Assembly: GCF_900626095.1 (NCBI RefSeq)
Contig: NZ_UYZZ01000013.1
Coordinates: 1-56,038 of the forward strand
DNA length: 56,038 bases
Origin: Clostridium rectalis
GTDB lineage: Bacteria; Bacillota; Clostridia; Clostridiales; Clostridiaceae
Reading direction: 5' to 3'
In this document: positions 36,246-45,417 of the stretch, in pieces
Position numbering within the stretch: position 1 is the stretch's first letter
Layout of the letters: each line of letters opens with the position of its first letter
The notes under the pieces: model-generated
The model's database searches: none
What the model was told of the DNA's origin: nothing
The model's input: only the letters and a program-made list of their open reading frames with translations
Program-made: the position numbers and the translations under genes

Positions 36246-36525
36246 AAAGTTTAAATAAAGATATAACCCCTCTTAATAATGATTTTCTAATGGTTAATTA
36301 ATTTTGTATTTTAAATTCTAATAATAATATTAAAAAAATAAAAGTTTTAAGTAGAAAACATACTATAGAATCTAATGTTTTATAGTATGTTTTTTTATTA
36401 TTTTATGTAAAGAATTAAATTGCTATTTTTAGTGGAACATTTATAATATTATTTGCATAATATGCTTCTATATAGATGAATATATATATTTATAAATACA
36501 ATATGGTATATTAAAAGGGAAACTA
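36246..36525. other. Spacer before the ars promoter
   Basis: Apart from the terminator at 36355-36396, this AT-rich spacer contains nothing that can be supported. Confidence 0.4.
36355..36396 (+). terminator. Rho-independent terminator after the BtrH-like gene
   Basis: AAAACATACTATA (36355-36367) and TATAGTATGTTTT (36381-36393) pair perfectly and are followed by more T. It insulates the ars operon from upstream transcription. Confidence 0.9.
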
Positions 36526-36574
36526 TTGACTATATATAGATAATTGTCTATACTATACATAGAAAGTTATCTAT
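36526..36574 (+). promoter_or_regulatory. ars promoter with two ArsR operator dyads
   Basis: TTGACT (36526-36531), a 17-bp spacer and TATACT (36549-36554) make a strong promoter. The dyad ATAGA-N6-TCTAT occurs twice, at 36536-36551 (spacer and -10) and at 36559-36574 (start site and leader), 23 bp apart. This fits two ArsR dimers on the same face of the helix, repressing until As(III) binds. Confidence 0.85.
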
Positions 36575-36589
36575 ATAGGAGGAAGAAAA

Positions 36590-36913
36590 ATGGGCTTGAA
36601 TTATGAAGAAAACGCGAGAATTATTAAAGGATTATCGGACCCAAATAGATTAAAAATAATTGATATATTGTCTTGTAAAGAAATGTGTGCTTGCGATATA
36701 TTAGAGTATTTTGATTTTACACAACCAACACTTTCCCATCATATGAAAGTTTTAATGGAGTGCGGTGTTGTTAAGTCCAGAAAAGAAGGATTATGGACAC
36801 ATTATTCATTAAATATTACTAACTGTAATAAACTAGTTTTATTTTTTATGAATCTAATAACAGATACAGAGGATTGTATATGTAAAAATAAAAGCAAATG
36901 TGATTGCAAATAA
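36590..36913 (+). CDS. arsR: ArsR-family arsenite-responsive repressor
   Basis: This is a protein of 107 residues, winged helix. The As(III)-binding motif is C33-A-C35-D (the ELCVCDL region of classical ArsR), with C29 close by. The recognition helix is TQPTLSHHMKVLMECGVV. A Cys-rich tail (CICKNKSKCDCK) is unusual and may add metal ligands. The ribosome site AGGAGGAAG precedes the ATG. It is first in arsR-arsD-arsA-arsC-acr3 and should repress its own operon through the two upstream dyads. Confidence 0.93.
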   Translation: MGLNYEENARIIKGLSDPNRLKIIDILSCKEMCACDILEYFDFTQPTLSHHMKVLMECGVVKSRKEGLWTHYSLNITNCNKLVLFFMNLITDTEDCICKNKSKCDCK

Positions 36914-36958
36914 TAAAGGTGCTATTAAGTATTTTTAAAAATATAAGGAGTGATTGTT

Positions 36959-37330
36959 ATGAAAAAAATGATAATTTTTGATCCAGCTATGTGCTGCTCA
37001 ACAGGAGTTTGTGGACCATCTGTAAATCCTGAATTATTAAGAGTTTCAACAGTAATAAATAGACTTGAAATTAATGGGGTGTTAGTAAAAAGATATAATT
37101 TAACTAGTAATGTGCAAATGTTTGTTGATAGTAAGGAAATAAATAAATTATTAAATGAAAAGGGTGTAGAAGTTCTTCCAGTTACAATGGTAGATGGTGT
37201 TGTGGTAAAAACAAAGACTTATCCAACAAATAAAGAGTTTTGTGAGTTTTTAGATATACCACAGAATTATTTAAAAACTACTATAAAAAAACCATCTAAG
37301 GGGTGCAATTGTAAAGGTGGCTGCTGTTAA
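36959..37330 (+). CDS. arsD: ArsD arsenic metallochaperone
   Basis: This is a protein of 123 residues. ArsD delivers As(III) to the ArsA ATPase. Starting at the ATG at 36959 (AAGGAG upstream) puts the key cysteines at C12, C13 and C18, exactly the numbering of the classical protein, which supports this start over a GTG three codons earlier. The C-terminus has four Cys (C116, C118, C122, C123). The gene's last codons (KGGCC and stop) are the seed of a tandem repeat in the spacer before arsA. Confidence 0.93.
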   Translation: MKKMIIFDPAMCCSTGVCGPSVNPELLRVSTVINRLEINGVLVKRYNLTSNVQMFVDSKEINKLLNEKGVEVLPVTMVDGVVVKTKTYPTNKEFCEFLDIPQNYLKTTIKKPSKGCNCKGGCC

Positions 37331-37500
37331 ATAAATTATAAAGTTAATAGTTAGTTTTTATGATTCTAAAGGTGGCTAAATTTAAAAAAATTATTAATTT
37401 AATAGATTAGTTTTGTAATTCAAAAGGTGGCTGCTGTTAAATAAAATTATAAATTTAATAGTTTGTTTTTTAATTGTAAGGGCAGCTGCATTTAAAGAGA
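37313..37500 (+). repeat. 55-nt tandem repeat copied from the arsD 3' end
   Basis: The units start at 37313, 37368, 37423 and (partial) 37478, exactly 55 nt apart. Each begins with AAAGGTGGCT or a close variant; units 1 and 3 share AAAGGTGGCTGCTGTTAA, the arsD codons for KGGCC plus stop. The array fills the 182-nt arsD-arsA spacer and places extra stop codons and spacing within the operon mRNA. Confidence 0.85.
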
Positions 37501-37512
37501 AAGAGGGATAAA

Positions 37513-39258
37513 ATGTTTAAAAATTTTAATATAGATGATATATTCTTAACAAAATATTTGTTTTTTACAGGGAAAGGTGGAGTTGGTAAGACTTCAACAG
37601 CCTGTGCTGTAGCAGTAAATTTAGCGGATAAAGGTAAAAAAATAATGCTAGTTAGCACAGATCCAGCTTCAAATCTTCAAGATGTATTTAATAGAAAATT
37701 AAATAATAAGGGAGTAAAGATAAAAGAAGTTCCTAATCTTGTAGTAGCAAACTTTCAGCCTGAAAAGGCAGCTGAGGAATATAGGGAAAGTGTAATAAAG
37801 CCTTATAAAGGGAAACTTCCAGAAGCAGTTATAAAAAATATGGAGGAGCAGCTTTCAGGTTCATGCACTATTGAAATTGCTGCATTTAACGAATTTTCAT
37901 CATTTATAACCGATGAAAAAACATCAAAAGAATATGACCATATTATATTTGATACAGCACCTACAGGGCATACCCTAAGGATGCTACAGCTTCCTTCAGC
38001 CTGGAGTAATTTTATTAGTGAAAGTACACATGGTGCCTCATGTTTAGGGCAGCTTTCAGGTCTTGAAGACAAAAAGGAAGTCTATAAAAATGCAGTAAAT
38101 ACTCTAGGGGACAAAGATAAAACTACACTTATACTTGTATCACGTCCAGAATTATCACCTTTAAAAGAAGCGGAAAGAGCATCTAAAGAGCTTCAAAATA
38201 TAGGGGTAAATAATCAAGTGTTAGTTATAAACGGAGTACTAGAAGAACAGGAAGACTATCTATCTAATGCTATCTACAGTAAACAGCAAAAAGCATTAGA
38301 AAATATGCCAGAAGGACTAAAGGGTATTAAAACTTTTAAAATTCCTTTAAGACCATATAACGTAACAGGATTAGAGAATGTAAGGGCATTTTTAAAGGAT
38401 AATATTATTAAGTATAGCCATGAAAAGTTAGAGACTTCTAATCTACCTAAATTAAATAAGGTAATAGAAGATTTATATAATACTAATAAAAAGGTTATAT
38501 TTACCATGGGTAAAGGTGGTGTAGGTAAAACTAGTATAGCTGCTGCAATAGCTGTAGGATTAGCTAAAAAAGGGAAGAAAGTACATTTAACAACTACGGA
38601 TCCCGCGGCTCATTTAAAGTTTGTATTAGATGAAGGATATGGAATTACCATAAGTCATATAGATGAAAAAAAGGAATTAGAAAAATATAAAAAAGAGGTA
38701 TTAAGCAAAGTAGAAGATAGTATGAGCGAAGATGATATCGCTTATGTAAAAGAAGATTTAAGATCACCTTGCACTCAAGAAATTGCAGTATTTAGAGCCT
38801 TTGCAGAAGTGGTGGAAAGGTCAGAAAATCAGGTTGTAGTTATAGACACAGCACCAACAGGCCATACTCTACTCCTTTTAGATTCTACTGAAAGTTACCA
38901 TAAAGAGATTCAGCGTTCGCAAGGAGATATTGAAGAATCAGTTAAAAAGCTTTTGCCTAAGCTTAGAGATGAGAAAGAAACAGAAGTAATCATAGTAACA
39001 TTAGCTGAAACAACTCCAATTTATGAGGCTTTAAGACTTCAAGAAGATTTAAATAGAGCTGGGATATTTAGTAAATGGTGGGTTGTTAATTCTAGTATTT
39101 ATGCAGCAGATACAAAAAATCCTATTTTAAAGGTAAAGGCAAATAATGAGGTAAAGTGGATTAATAAAGTAAATGAAATATCTAAAGGAAATTTTGCAGT
39201 TATAAAGTGGATTTTAAAAGAAGTTAAAGGAGAAACACTTAATGATTTAATGAACTAG
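37513..39258 (+). CDS. arsA: ArsA arsenite-stimulated ATPase
   Basis: This is a protein of 581 residues, two tandem ATPase halves. Each half has a deviant P-loop (GKGGVGKTS, residues about 17-25 and about 332-340) and the DTAPTGHT switch motif. The metalloid-site cysteines are present: GSCTIE and ASCLGQL in half 1, SPCTQE in half 2. Length is normal. The ribosome site GAGGGAT precedes the ATG. It usually drives an arsenite pump; here the permease downstream is Acr3 rather than ArsB, a pairing seen in other anaerobes. Confidence 0.95.
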   Translation: MFKNFNIDDIFLTKYLFFTGKGGVGKTSTACAVAVNLADKGKKIMLVSTDPASNLQDVFNRKLNNKGVKIKEVPNLVVANFQPEKAAEEYRESVIKPYKGKLPEAVIKNMEEQLSGSCTIEIAAFNEFSSFITDEKTSKEYDHIIFDTAPTGHTLRMLQLPSAWSNFISESTHGASCLGQLSGLEDKKEVYKNAVNTLGDKDKTTLILVSRPELSPLKEAERASKELQNIGVNNQVLVINGVLEEQEDYLSNAIYSKQQKALENMPEGLKGIKTFKIPLRPYNVTGLENVRAFLKDNIIKYSHEKLETSNLPKLNKVIEDLYNTNKKVIFTMGKGGVGKTSIAAAIAVGLAKKGKKVHLTTTDPAAHLKFVLDEGYGITISHIDEKKELEKYKKEVLSKVEDSMSEDDIAYVKEDLRSPCTQEIAVFRAFAEVVERSENQVVVIDTAPTGHTLLLLDSTESYHKEIQRSQGDIEESVKKLLPKLRDEKETEVIIVTLAETTPIYEALRLQEDLNRAGIFSKWWVVNSSIYAADTKNPILKVKANNEVKWINKVNEISKGNFAVIKWILKEVKGETLNDLMN

Positions 39259-39348
39259 GGATAACTCCACTTTAAAATCTAAAGATCAATTTTGAGTAAA
39301 CTTATATATAAACATGATTATATATCAAATTTAGCGGAGGATAATTTT

Positions 39349-39765
39349 ATGAAACCAAAGGTAGCATTTATATGTGTTCATAATTCTTGTAGATCTCAAA
39401 TGGCAGAAGCATTAGGTAAAAAATTTGCAACAGATATTTTTGAATCCTATTCCGCCGGCACAGAAACCAAAGAGCAAATAAATCAAGATGCAGTAAAAGT
39501 TTTAAAAACTATGTATAAGGTAGATATGAATAAAGAATATAGACCTAAACTATTAAAGGATATACCAAAAGTTGATATTGTAATAAAAATGGGATGTAAT
39601 GTTATATGCCCTTTCCTTCCTTGTAAGTATACAGAAGATTGGGGATTAGAGGATCCTACAGGCAAAAGCCATGAAGAATTTATTAAAAGTGCAAAAATTA
39701 TCGAAGAAAAGATTAAAGATTTAAGAGAAAGAATAAAAAACAATGAAATTGATTTAATAGAATAA
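39349..39765 (+). CDS. arsC: Arsenate reductase, low-molecular-weight phosphatase type
   Basis: This is a protein of 138 residues that reduces arsenate to arsenite. The P-loop is C9-VHNSC-R15 (CX5R), and the thioredoxin-coupled redox cysteines are probably C83, C87 and/or C92 in the following loop; one more Cys than usual is present. The EDPTG stretch with the catalytic Asp is seen after this. The ATG at 39349 was chosen (GCGGAGG upstream); a TTG 19 codons earlier has no ribosome site. It is the fourth gene of the operon. Confidence 0.93.
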   Translation: MKPKVAFICVHNSCRSQMAEALGKKFATDIFESYSAGTETKEQINQDAVKVLKTMYKVDMNKEYRPKLLKDIPKVDIVIKMGCNVICPFLPCKYTEDWGLEDPTGKSHEEFIKSAKIIEEKIKDLRERIKNNEIDLIE

Positions 39766-39809
39766 TTTATGAATTTTAAACTATGAATTTTTATAGAGGA
39801 GGATAAATT

Positions 39810-40871
39810 ATGCCCTTAAAAAGTAAAGAAAAAAATAAAGGATTAGGTATCTTTGAAAGATATCTTACTATATGGGTGGGACTCTGCATTATAATAGGAA
39901 TACTTATAGGACAATTTATTCCTAAGGTACCTGAAACTTTAAATAAATTTGAATACTACAATGTATCAATACCAGTGGCTATTTTAATTTGGCTTATGAT
40001 ATATCCAATGATGTTAAAAATTGATTTTAATAGTATAGTAGGTGTAACTAAAAAACCTAAAGGGTTAATAGTTACCTGCGTTACTAATTGGCTTATAAAG
40101 CCTTTTACAATGTATTTAATATCCTCATTTTTCTTAAAGGTTGTGTTTAAAGCATTTATTCCAGGAAATCTTGCCACAGAATATTTAGCAGGAGCAGTAC
40201 TTTTAGGAGCAGCACCCTGTACAGCTATGGTATTTGTATGGAGTTATCTTACTAAAGGAGATCCTGCCTATACCTTAGTTCAAGTGGCTATAAATGACCT
40301 TATAATATTAATAGCTTTTGCTCCAATTGTGGCATTTTTATTGGGAGTAAGTAATGTTACTGTTCCCTATGGCACATTAATTTTATCAACTATATTATTT
40401 GTAGTTATACCTCTTACAGCAGGATATTTAACAAGAAAATCTGTTATAAAAAATAAGGGAATAGAGTATTTTAATGATGTGTTTTTAAAAAAATTCGATA
40501 ATATAACTATTATAGGATTGCTTTTAACTTTAGTTATTATTTTCTCATTCCAAGGAGAGATTATACTAAATAATCCACTGCATATTTTACTAATTGCGAT
40601 ACCCCTTACAATTCAGACATTTTTAATATTTATTATTGCTTATGGGTGGGCAAAACTATGGAAATTACCTCATAATATTGCTGCACCAGCAGGGATGATA
40701 GGAGCAAGCAATTTCTTTGAACTAGCAGTTGCTGTTGCAATATCATTATTTGGCTTAAAGTCAGGAGCAGCCCTTGCTACTGTGGTAGGGGTTTTAACTG
40801 AAGTGCCTATAATGTTAACTTTAGTTAAGATAGCAAATAATACAAGAGGTTGGTTTTCAAAAGAATCTTAA
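39810..40871 (+). CDS. acr3: Acr3 arsenite efflux permease
   Basis: This is a protein of 353 residues with about ten transmembrane helices, ending the ars operon. It has the conserved essential Cys in GAAPCTAMVFVWSYLT and the later GASNFFELAVAVAISLFG helix of the ACR3/BASS family. It should export As(III) made by ArsC and delivered through ArsD and ArsA. The ribosome site GAGGAGG precedes the ATG. Confidence 0.95.
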   Translation: MPLKSKEKNKGLGIFERYLTIWVGLCIIIGILIGQFIPKVPETLNKFEYYNVSIPVAILIWLMIYPMMLKIDFNSIVGVTKKPKGLIVTCVTNWLIKPFTMYLISSFFLKVVFKAFIPGNLATEYLAGAVLLGAAPCTAMVFVWSYLTKGDPAYTLVQVAINDLIILIAFAPIVAFLLGVSNVTVPYGTLILSTILFVVIPLTAGYLTRKSVIKNKGIEYFNDVFLKKFDNITIIGLLLTLVIIFSFQGEIILNNPLHILLIAIPLTIQTFLIFIIAYGWAKLWKLPHNIAAPAGMIGASNFFELAVAVAISLFGLKSGAALATVVGVLTEVPIMLTLVKIANNTRGWFSKES

Positions 40872-41456
40872 GAAAAATACTAAAAAAAGCAAACCAATAT
40901 ATAATACAGAAATTATCTACTGGCACTTAGTTTATGTGTAAAGAATAGGCATTAGAGTTCTATATTATATATAAGTAAAATTTTTAGGAAGAGTACTATC
41001 TTCAGAGGAAATAAAAAAATATCTTATATAAAAAATTGGATTTTATATAATATTGTATTATAAAGTTAAGGTGATAATAGGAATAAGTATTAGATAGTTA
41101 ACCTTTTAAAATAATATGACACCTATAGATTAAACACATAAAAGTTAGTGTATAATCTATAGGTATTTTTCTACGATGAATTTTTAATAGAAAGGTATTG
41201 ATATTAAAAATTAATTTCCAAATAAAATATGGAAAACTAAACTTATGTTAAATATATATATATAATCTGATATAATTTCTATATAGTAATAGATATCAAA
41301 ATAAGATTATTATTGTATTCAAATCATCTTTATACATTAACGTAAAATTTATGTTAATGTATAAAAACAAATTAAAGTAAAATTAAATCTAATATAAATT
41401 TAAAAGAGGAAGCAGAAAAGATATTAGATAAAGGGAGTTTAGAGGAGGTAGAGAAT
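40872..41456. other. Long spacer after the ars operon
   Basis: Short open pieces (for example RVLSSEEIKKYL near 41000, and KEEAEKILDKGSLEEVEN directly upstream of and in frame with the next gene) look like remnants but have no start codons. The only clear signal is the terminator at 41121-41170. Confidence 0.45.
41121..41170 (+). terminator. Rho-independent terminator downstream of acr3
   Basis: ACCTATAGATTA (41121-41132) and TAATCTATAGGT (41153-41164) are 12-bp arms, followed by ATTTTT. It is about 250 nt past acr3. Confidence 0.85.
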
Positions 41457-41993
41457 ATGGGTTTAGAAGAATTGCGTTTAGGGTGTGCTATTAAACAAAA
41501 GAAGGGCTTACATTTTATTTTAGCTTCAGTTGTTAGTTGGTGTGCTATACTAATTATTCATTTATCAAAATTACCTATTTCAACTAAGAATTTATTTACA
41601 TTTTATGCTACGGCGCCAGTAGTGCCCTTGGCATTTTTTATATCTAAGATAATAAAAGTTGACTTTCAGAATAAAGAAAATCCTTTAAATAAATTGGGAG
41701 TGCTTTTTTCTGTAAACCAAATGTTATATTTACTCATTGCCATGTGGGTATATCCTAATATTCCCCAAAAAATGCTTATGGTTATAGCTATAATTTTTGG
41801 AGCACATTTACTGCCCTATAGTTGGCTTTATAAATCCAAATCCTACGGGGTATTATCTTTTATAATACCAATTTTATCCTTAGTAGTTGGAATAAATTTT
41901 AAGCCTTATATTATTGCACTAATGATGATTTTAATAGAAATTTTATTTAGTGTTAGCTTAATAATTGAAAATAAGAGTCTTTCTAAAGGATAA
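41457..41993 (+). CDS. DUF7010-like integral membrane protein
   Basis: This is a protein of 178 residues with about five to six transmembrane helices and the start GLEELRLGCAIKQKKGLHFILAS. It resembles small membrane proteins grouped as DUF7010, of unknown function. The ribosome site GGAGGT precedes the ATG. The reading frame is open for 27 codons upstream with a plausible amino-acid sequence but no start, so the ancestral gene or a neighbour may have been longer. It is followed at once by a gene fragment. Confidence 0.6.
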   Translation: MGLEELRLGCAIKQKKGLHFILASVVSWCAILIIHLSKLPISTKNLFTFYATAPVVPLAFFISKIIKVDFQNKENPLNKLGVLFSVNQMLYLLIAMWVYPNIPQKMLMVIAIIFGAHLLPYSWLYKSKSYGVLSFIIPILSLVVGINFKPYIIALMMILIEILFSVSLIIENKSLSKG

Positions 41994-42103
41994 AATCTTA
42001 TATGGATTTTTAATAAGGGAAAAATAAGTAGCGAAAATTTTAATAGAGTAATGCTAGGGTTTTTAAATAGTTTTTATATATTAACATGAAAAGGGGATAT
42101 ATC

Positions 42104-42175
42104 ATGGCAATTGCAAATATAAAAGCCACTTTAAATGGAGACATAAAAACAGTTTATGAAATAGAGAAAAGATAG
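42104..42175 (+). pseudogene. SRPBCC-family gene fragment
   Basis: The 23 residues (MAIANIKATLNGDIKTVYEI, then EKR and stop) match the start of polyketide-cyclase/SRPBCC proteins found in clostridia. A ribosome site (AAGGGG) is present. The rest of the gene is missing. It is a probable deletion remnant. Confidence 0.5.
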
Positions 42176-42183
42176 ATACAATG

Positions 42184-42222
42184 AAAAAGGAAGTTTTTAA
42201 TTTTAATTAAAAGCTTCCTTTT
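42184..42222 (-). terminator. Terminator of the first 431-residue gene
   Basis: AAAAGGAAG and CTTCCTTTT flank complementary TTTTAATT/AATTAAAA segments, giving one long hairpin just past the minus-strand stop at 42240. Confidence 0.75.
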
Positions 42223-42239
42223 ATTAAAAAATCAACTAT

Positions 42240-43535
42240 TTACCACAATTCATTCCAGCTTATGGAACAATCAAGCTGAACATCATTGGAGGATGTGGCC
42301 TGTAGGGTTAAAGTTTCACCAGGAGCAAGAATAATATTTAATGAGTTTAAAAGTAGTTGAGTTCCTGAATTTGTTGGTGTTTCAAAAGTGAAAATCTGAA
42401 TTCCGGAAGTTGCAGAAGTTTGTGTTGTAGAGTATTGTATAACACTAGTGTTTGAATTAATTGGGGTATAGGTTAAAGTAGTTCCAAAAGTAGCATTTCT
42501 AATTAATTTAAAAGTTACGGCTCTGTTTCCTGAACTACTAGTAGATATAAAATCTAATTGTATACGAGTTCTATTAACTTTGCCAGCAAAGGTTGAAGTG
42601 TTTAAAAGTGTAAGAACATTTCGATTTGTTGGTGAATTTAATGAAACAGAACTAGGAATAGAATTTTTAGTAACGATTGCTTGTGAGTACCCATCTCCTT
42701 CACAAAATGCCATTGCAGAGGGAGTTTTTAAAACTATATTAGAAGTATTACCACTATTTAAAACTTTAGCTACTAAAGGAAAACTAGGATTATAAACCGA
42801 TGGCACTGTAGCTGTATTAGGATACTGAATTCTATGAACTAAAATAGGTTGACCAGTTATAGTAGAGGTAATATAAAAACTTATTACACCAAAACCAAGC
42901 CATTGATACTCAATAGAATATACATTACCTTTTGTGGGGTCAAGAGTCATTTGTGAGGGGCCACTTCCATCCATCTTGTCTATATTCCAATTGGTTTTTG
43001 AAATCCAATCTAATGTTCCATTTTGTATACGAAGAATTGAAAAACTTGTACCATTGTATCCAAAATAAAAACCATCTGTATCATCGCCTAAACCTATAAT
43101 TTGTTGGCTATTTAAAACTCCTTCTGTAAATACTGCAGTAAAACGTGCTAATGCTCCTAATCCAGGTGAGTAGCGCAAAACCTTTCTTGTTTCTATTTTT
43201 GCAGAGCCATTGCTAGATGTAGTAGTACTTAATATAGCCATACTATCACCTTGTGTAATGGTTCCACTATTAGCGGTGGTAGATATTATATAATCAGAAT
43301 TTATATTATAATTAAAAGTCCAACCAGCCATAGGAGTTAAATTTGTACTTCTTAAATCATTAAAGGCTGTTAAAGGAATATTATAAGGGTTATTTGTTCC
43401 ATCCGTAGCTGATAATGTGGTGAGTAAATTACCATTAGAGTCAGTTTTAACAGCTTCAGATTGATTTCCATTAGAACCATATATTTGTGTTTGAAAGTTC
43501 TGGGGGTTTTCAGAAAAAACCACTGAATTAGACAT
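42240..43535 (-). CDS. Beta-rich 431-residue protein A (phage-structural-like or spore-surface)
   Basis: There is no signal peptide, no transmembrane segment and little Cys, and the protein is rich in Thr, Ser and Asn. The N-terminus (about 1-60) reads like a linker domain (QTQIYGSNGNQ... TDSNGNLLTTL). The centre (about 110-290) has a distinctive fold pattern: LARFTAVFTEGVLNSQQIIG, GDDTDGFYFGYNG, SGPSQMTLDPTKGNVYSI, YQWLGFGVISFYI. I associate these with hypothetical phage or tail-like proteins. The C-terminal 130 residues look like a separate beta-sandwich. The ATG follows GTGGAGTTG. The secretion-less, repeat-rich style also fits spore-coat or exosporium proteins. Function unknown; the paralogue next door has the same length. 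Confidence 0.6.
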   Translation of the reverse strand: MSNSVVFSENPQNFQTQIYGSNGNQSEAVKTDSNGNLLTTLSATDGTNNPYNIPLTAFNDLRSTNLTPMAGWTFNYNINSDYIISTTANSGTITQGDSMAILSTTTSSNGSAKIETRKVLRYSPGLGALARFTAVFTEGVLNSQQIIGLGDDTDGFYFGYNGTSFSILRIQNGTLDWISKTNWNIDKMDGSGPSQMTLDPTKGNVYSIEYQWLGFGVISFYITSTITGQPILVHRIQYPNTATVPSVYNPSFPLVAKVLNSGNTSNIVLKTPSAMAFCEGDGYSQAIVTKNSIPSSVSLNSPTNRNVLTLLNTSTFAGKVNRTRIQLDFISTSSSGNRAVTFKLIRNATFGTTLTYTPINSNTSVIQYSTTQTSATSGIQIFTFETPTNSGTQLLLNSLNIILAPGETLTLQATSSNDVQLDCSISWNELW

Positions 43536-43703
43536 ATAATCAACTCCACATTTGTATTAATTGATTAATATTTTATATTATAGTATATTAGCATACTATT
43601 AAGTCTGCTACGAAATTAAGAATATAGTAATTTAAGAATTTAATAAATGGTATGTGGATTTAAAATTATTCAATGAAATAAGTTATTGTATGAAATATAA
43701 ATA

Positions 43704-43739
43704 ATAGGAAGCTTCAAATCTATAATGAAAGCTTCCTAT
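43704..43739 (-). terminator. Terminator of the second 431-residue gene
   Basis: ATAGGAAGCTTC and GAAAGCTTCCTAT pair around a short loop, just past the minus-strand stop at 43757. It is similar to the terminator of the sister gene. Confidence 0.75.
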
Positions 43740-43756
43740 AATTTAAAATTTATTAA

Positions 43757-45052
43757 TTACCACATTTCCTCCCAACTGAAAGAACAATCAATTTGGTTGG
43801 TACCGGTTGATGTGGCTTGTAATGTTAAAGTTTCTCCAGGAGCAAGAAAAATGTTTAGAGAATTTAAGAATAACTGACTTCCTAAATTTACTGGACTTTC
43901 AAAACTAAAGATTTGGATGCCTCCAGTTGCGGTAGTTTGTGTTGTAGAGTATTGTATAACACTAGTATTTGAATTAATTGAGTTATAACTTAGGCCAGTT
44001 CCAAAAGTGGCATTTCTAATTAATTTAAATGTGACAGCTGCTAACCCTTGGATACTGGTGGAAACAAAATCTAGTCTTATACGAGTTCTATTAACCTTAC
44101 CTACAAAGGTTGAGGTGTTTAACAAGGTTAATGCGTTTAGGTTTGATGGGACTAATGAGGAAATAGAATTAGAAATAGAATTTCTAGTAATTATAGCTTG
44201 AGAGTAACCATCACCTTCGCAAAAAGCCATCGCAGAGGGAGTTTTTAAAACTATATTTGAAGTATTACCACTATTTAAAACCTTGGCCGTTAAAGGAAAG
44301 CTAGGGTTATAAACTGATGGAACTGTGGCAGTATTAGGGTACTGAATTCTATGAACTAACATAGGTTGACCAGTTAAAGTAGATGTAATATAGAAATTAA
44401 TTACACCAAAGCCAAGCCACTGATACTGGATAGAATATACATTACCCTTTGTAGGATCAAGAGTCATTTGTGAAGGACCACTGCCATCCATTTTATCTAC
44501 ATTCCAATCATCTTTTGAAATCCAATTTAATGTTCCGTTTTGTATACGAAGAATTGAGAAAGTTGTACCATTGTATCCAAAATATAAACCGTCAGTATCA
44601 TCACCTAAACCTATAATTTGTTGACTGTTTAAAGCTCCAGCTGTAAACACTGCAGTAAAACGAGCTAATGCGCCTAATCCAGGAGAATAACGCAGAACTT
44701 TTCTAGTTGCTATTTTTGAAGAACCATTATTAGAAGTATTAGTGTTTAGTATAGCCATGCTATCACCTTGAGTTGCGGTTCCCCCATTAGCCGTAGTGGT
44801 TACTATATAATCAGAATTTATATTGTAATTAAAAGTCCAACCAGCCATAGGAGTTAAATTTATACTTCTTAAGTCATTAAAGGCTGTCAAAGGAATACTA
44901 TAAGGATTATTTGTTCCATCAGCCTCTGATAATGTGGTGAGTAAGTTACCATTTGAATCAGTTTTAATAGCCACAGGCTGGTTTCCATTAGAACCATATA
45001 TTTGGGTTTGAAATTGTTGTGGATTTCCAGAAAAAACCACTGAATTTCCCAT
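43757..45052 (-). CDS. Beta-rich 431-residue protein B (tandem paralogue)
   Basis: Length and organisation are identical to protein A, and similarity is very high in the central domain (GDDTDGLYFGYNG, SGPSQMTLDPTKGNVYSI). The last 130 residues and the N-terminal linker have diverged most. Ribosome site and upstream sequence are shared with protein A, including a conserved AATATACTA block about 60-70 nt before the ATG that could be a sporulation sigma -10 element. It arose by tandem duplication. Each gene keeps its own promoter region and terminator. Confidence 0.6.
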   Translation of the reverse strand: MGNSVVFSGNPQQFQTQIYGSNGNQPVAIKTDSNGNLLTTLSEADGTNNPYSIPLTAFNDLRSINLTPMAGWTFNYNINSDYIVTTTANGGTATQGDSMAILNTNTSNNGSSKIATRKVLRYSPGLGALARFTAVFTAGALNSQQIIGLGDDTDGLYFGYNGTTFSILRIQNGTLNWISKDDWNVDKMDGSGPSQMTLDPTKGNVYSIQYQWLGFGVINFYITSTLTGQPMLVHRIQYPNTATVPSVYNPSFPLTAKVLNSGNTSNIVLKTPSAMAFCEGDGYSQAIITRNSISNSISSLVPSNLNALTLLNTSTFVGKVNRTRIRLDFVSTSIQGLAAVTFKLIRNATFGTGLSYNSINSNTSVIQYSTTQTTATGGIQIFSFESPVNLGSQLFLNSLNIFLAPGETLTLQATSTGTNQIDCSFSWEEMW

Positions 45053-45417
45053 AGAATCAACTCCACATTTGTATTTTGTAATTAATAATTTATAGTATAG
45101 TATATTAGCATCCTGTAAACTTTGCTACGATAATAATATATTATATAAATTAGATGTTTTTAAAATAATTTATTATATAAAATAGTTATCTAGAATAAAG
45201 AGTAAAAGTTTAATGGCTCTGTAAAGTAAGTTGAAGTGGGTATTAATGCATCATAGAGGAAAGGACTATATTTTAGATGCTATTTTAAAGATACCGCAAA
45301 TTTTGTTATTAATGCATCATAGAGGAGAGGACTATAGTATAAGTAAAATTGTCTACGTTATGTTACTTATCTCTTTTATGATAAAATTAGTATATGAGAA
45401 GTGGAAGGATGTTTTAT
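45053..45417. other. Spacer with a 30-nt direct repeat upstream of the LytTR gene
   Basis: TATTAATGCATCATAGAGGA followed by a variable base and then AGGACTATA occurs at 45241-45270 and 45307-45336, 66 nt apart with one mismatch. An open frame of 70 codons across it lacks a ribosome site and is not called. The repeats may be binding sites for the LytTR protein encoded next. Confidence 0.55.
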
